Assembly (NCBI RefSeq): GCF_002943715.1
Contig: NZ_MQUA01000013.1
Coordinates: 427,001-491,000, forward strand
Length of the DNA: 64,000 nucleotides
Reading direction: 5' to 3'
Origin: Polaribacter filamentus
Lineage (GTDB): Bacteria; Bacteroidota; Bacteroidia; Flavobacteriales; Flavobacteriaceae
Shown piece after piece: positions 62,673 to 64,000 of this stretch; positions within the stretch are counted from its first letter, which is position 1; every line of letters begins with the position of its first letter. A program made the position numbers and the translations under genes. Below the pieces are notes generated by a model that searched no databases, was not told the origin of the DNA, and saw only the letters and a program-made list of their open reading frames with translations.

Positions 62673-64000
62673 ATTAACTGTTTTAGCAGTTTTTTTTGGG
62701 TTGATAAGTATTTCAACTTTTGCTCAAAAAATAAAAATAGATGGGGTTGCTGTAGTTATTGGTAAAAACATTGTTTTAGACTCTGACATAGAAAAATTTA
62801 AACAAGAAGTAGAAGTTAGATCAGAAGGTAAAATCACCATTTCAGACTGTGAAATGTTGGAAGAGTTAATGCAACAAAAACTCTTAGCACATCATGCAGT
62901 TGTGGATAGTATAGTCGTTTCTGATGTAGATATTAATAGCAGAGTAGAGCAAAGTGTAAGGTATTTCACAGAACAATATGGTAGTGAAGATAAAGTAATT
63001 GCGGCTTATGGTTTTAATGATTTAGACGACTTAAAAAAGGAGTTATTTACTGTTCAAAAGGAGAGTGTTTTAATCGAAAAAGAACAGGAAAAAATTACTG
63101 ATAAAGTAGATGTTACTCCAGAGGAAGTCCGTCTGTATTATAACGGTTTAAAAAATAGTGGAGAATTACCAGAATTTCCTGCAGAAATAGAATTGGCGCA
63201 AATTGTTCTATACGCTGCCCCAACGAAAGAAGAAAATGATAGAATTGTTACTCAATTAGAAGAGATTAAAAAGCAAATAGCAGACGGAGCTAGTTTTAAA
63301 ATGAAAGCGATTATTAATTCTCAGGATCCAGGAGTTACCCAAAATGGCGGACAATATGAAGTAACCAAAGATTCACCTTTTATAAAAGAATTTAAAGAAA
63401 TGGCTTTTAGTTTAGACGTGGGTCAAGTTTCTAAACCTTTTAAGTCAGATTTCGGGTATCATTTAATGCAATTGCACGAAATTAAAGGAAATATGAGAGT
63501 TGCATCACACATATTGATGCAGCCAGATATTCCTGATACGAGATTAAAAGATACGAAAGAGAGAGTAGAACAACTAGCGAAAGATATTAAAGATGGAAAA
63601 ATTGACTTTGAAGAAGCTGTTAAAAAGTATTCTGAAGATAAAGAAACCAAAAATAACGGAGGTGCAATCGCAAATCCATACACAGGTGATTCTAAATTTG
63701 ATTTAACAAGAATGGATCCAGATTTATATGCAAGAGTGGCTGAGTTGAAAAAAGGAGAGCTTTCGGATGTGTTTTTTGATCAAAATAGAAGTGGCGAGAA
63801 AATGTTTAAATTTATTTTAATGAAAGATAGAACAGACACTCATATTGCCGATTTGGTTGAAGATTATGTAAAGGTTCAAGATTTAGCATTAAGAAAAAAG
63901 AAAGAAGAAACCGTTACAAAATGGTCTAAAGAAAAGATAAAAGATACTTATATTAAAATGTCTGAAACACACAGCAAGTGTACTTTTAAAAAAATTGGAA
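62638..64000 (+). CDS. SurA-like periplasmic peptidylprolyl isomerase (partial, runs off the window)
   Basis: ATG 62638-62640 opens a frame of 454 codons with no stop before the window ends. It has a signal peptide (about 1-30, ending ISTFAQK), then the SurA N-terminal chaperone domain (IKIDGVAVVIGKNIVLDSDI, LEELMQQKLLAHHAVV, VSDVDINSRVEQSV). Two parvulin-type domains follow (EIELAQIVLYAA ... FGYHLMQLHEIKG, then MRVASHILMQPDIPD ... KYSEDKETKNNGGAI). SurA escorts outer-membrane proteins across the periplasm to BAM. The start overlaps the previous gene by 35 nt in a different frame, consistent with an operon. Confidence 0.88.
   Translation, partial: MQQRTTILKYTKLTVLAVFFGLISISTFAQKIKIDGVAVVIGKNIVLDSDIEKFKQEVEVRSEGKITISDCEMLEELMQQKLLAHHAVVDSIVVSDVDINSRVEQSVRYFTEQYGSEDKVIAAYGFNDLDDLKKELFTVQKESVLIEKEQEKITDKVDVTPEEVRLYYNGLKNSGELPEFPAEIELAQIVLYAAPTKEENDRIVTQLEEIKKQIADGASFKMKAIINSQDPGVTQNGGQYEVTKDSPFIKEFKEMAFSLDVGQVSKPFKSDFGYHLMQLHEIKGNMRVASHILMQPDIPDTRLKDTKERVEQLAKDIKDGKIDFEEAVKKYSEDKETKNNGGAIANPYTGDSKFDLTRMDPDLYARVAELKKGELSDVFFDQNRSGEKMFKFILMKDRTDTHIADLVEDYVKVQDLALRKKKEETVTKWSKEKIKDTYIKMSETHSKCTFKKIG

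Noticed and set aside
63459..63683. Minus-strand 74-codon frame near the window end
   Set aside because: It is the shadow of the SurA-like gene, which runs off the window and is clearly coding.

Overview
The window is AT-rich DNA from a member of the Bacteroidota, most probably a marine flavobacterium (family Flavobacteriaceae, of the Polaribacter/Tenacibaculum kind). The evidence is a TonB-dependent receptor paired with a DUF4249 lipoprotein, DUF6095 next to murQ, monomeric NADP-isocitrate dehydrogenase, head-GIN/DUF2807 surface proteins, a YfiT/DinB protein, three periplasmic folding genes in a row, the near absence of Shine-Dalgarno sequences, and promoters of the Bacteroidetes type (TTG-N19/20-TAnnTTTG), clearest in front of cystathionine beta-synthase, HU and tRNA-Met. 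The genus is an inference from gene content, not proof.

Layout. 1-5.2 kb: SbtA-type bicarbonate transporter, CBS-domain cystathionine beta-synthase, a permuted papain-like protein, DUF6095 and murQ. 5.2-6.9 kb: an apparently intact IS1595-family insertion sequence and a frameshifted hypothetical gene. 7.2-13.5 kb: DUF4249/TonB receptor pair, the C-terminal half of a TolC gene, and icd. 14.5-17.1 kb: rplS, a GT39 membrane glycosyltransferase and trmD. 17.3-17.8 kb: a dead IS200/IS605 element. 17.8-23.4 kb: a lipase-like hydrolase, the RimB-RimK-AstE-like cluster, a COG2509 flavoprotein and an Hpt domain protein. 23.6-24.8 kb: a patch of decay with an IS1595 relic carrying a 39-unit CT microsatellite and a broken MscS gene. 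25-31 kb: an NAD-dependent epimerase-like gene, a class V aminotransferase, a thoroughly broken TlpA/thioredoxin gene, and an ECF sigma / anti-sigma-like / two beta-helix surface protein operon. 31-34.5 kb: lon and a membrane protein. 34.6-39.8 kb: a three-gene operon of an FAD/Fe-S oxidoreductase, an MFS carrier and an aldo/keto reductase. 40-41 kb: a second broken MscS gene. 41-48 kb: an M14 peptidase, a 7-bp tandem repeat, YqaE, CsaA, DUF962, YfiT, a TPR lipoprotein and a methyltransferase. 48-53.6 kb: an accessory stretch with two IS3-type OrfA relics, an aldo/keto reductase, DUF6671, dihydroorotase and an integrase relic beside tRNA-Met. 53.9-64 kb: core genes (START-like, class IV aminotransferase, YqgE, HU, fmt, recQ, an AAA ATPase, DUF493) and a periplasmic chaperone operon that runs off the end.

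The clearest overall pattern is gene decay. At least ten loci carry in-frame stops, homopolymer frameshifts or truncation (6.3, 10.5, 17.3, 23.6, 24.3, 27.2, 40.1, 48.3, 52.4-53.5 and 60.3 kb), while the housekeeping genes around them are intact. All three stop codons occur as lesions, so recoding is not the explanation. Several frameshifts lie in runs of six or more A, so raw-read confirmation matters, above all for the peptidylprolyl isomerase at 60.3 kb. I found no CRISPR array and no convincing new defence or biosynthetic system. The most unusual structures are the CT39 microsatellite, the 15-copy heptamer repeat, a dispersed intergenic repeat seen twice, and a perfect inverted repeat just upstream of lon.
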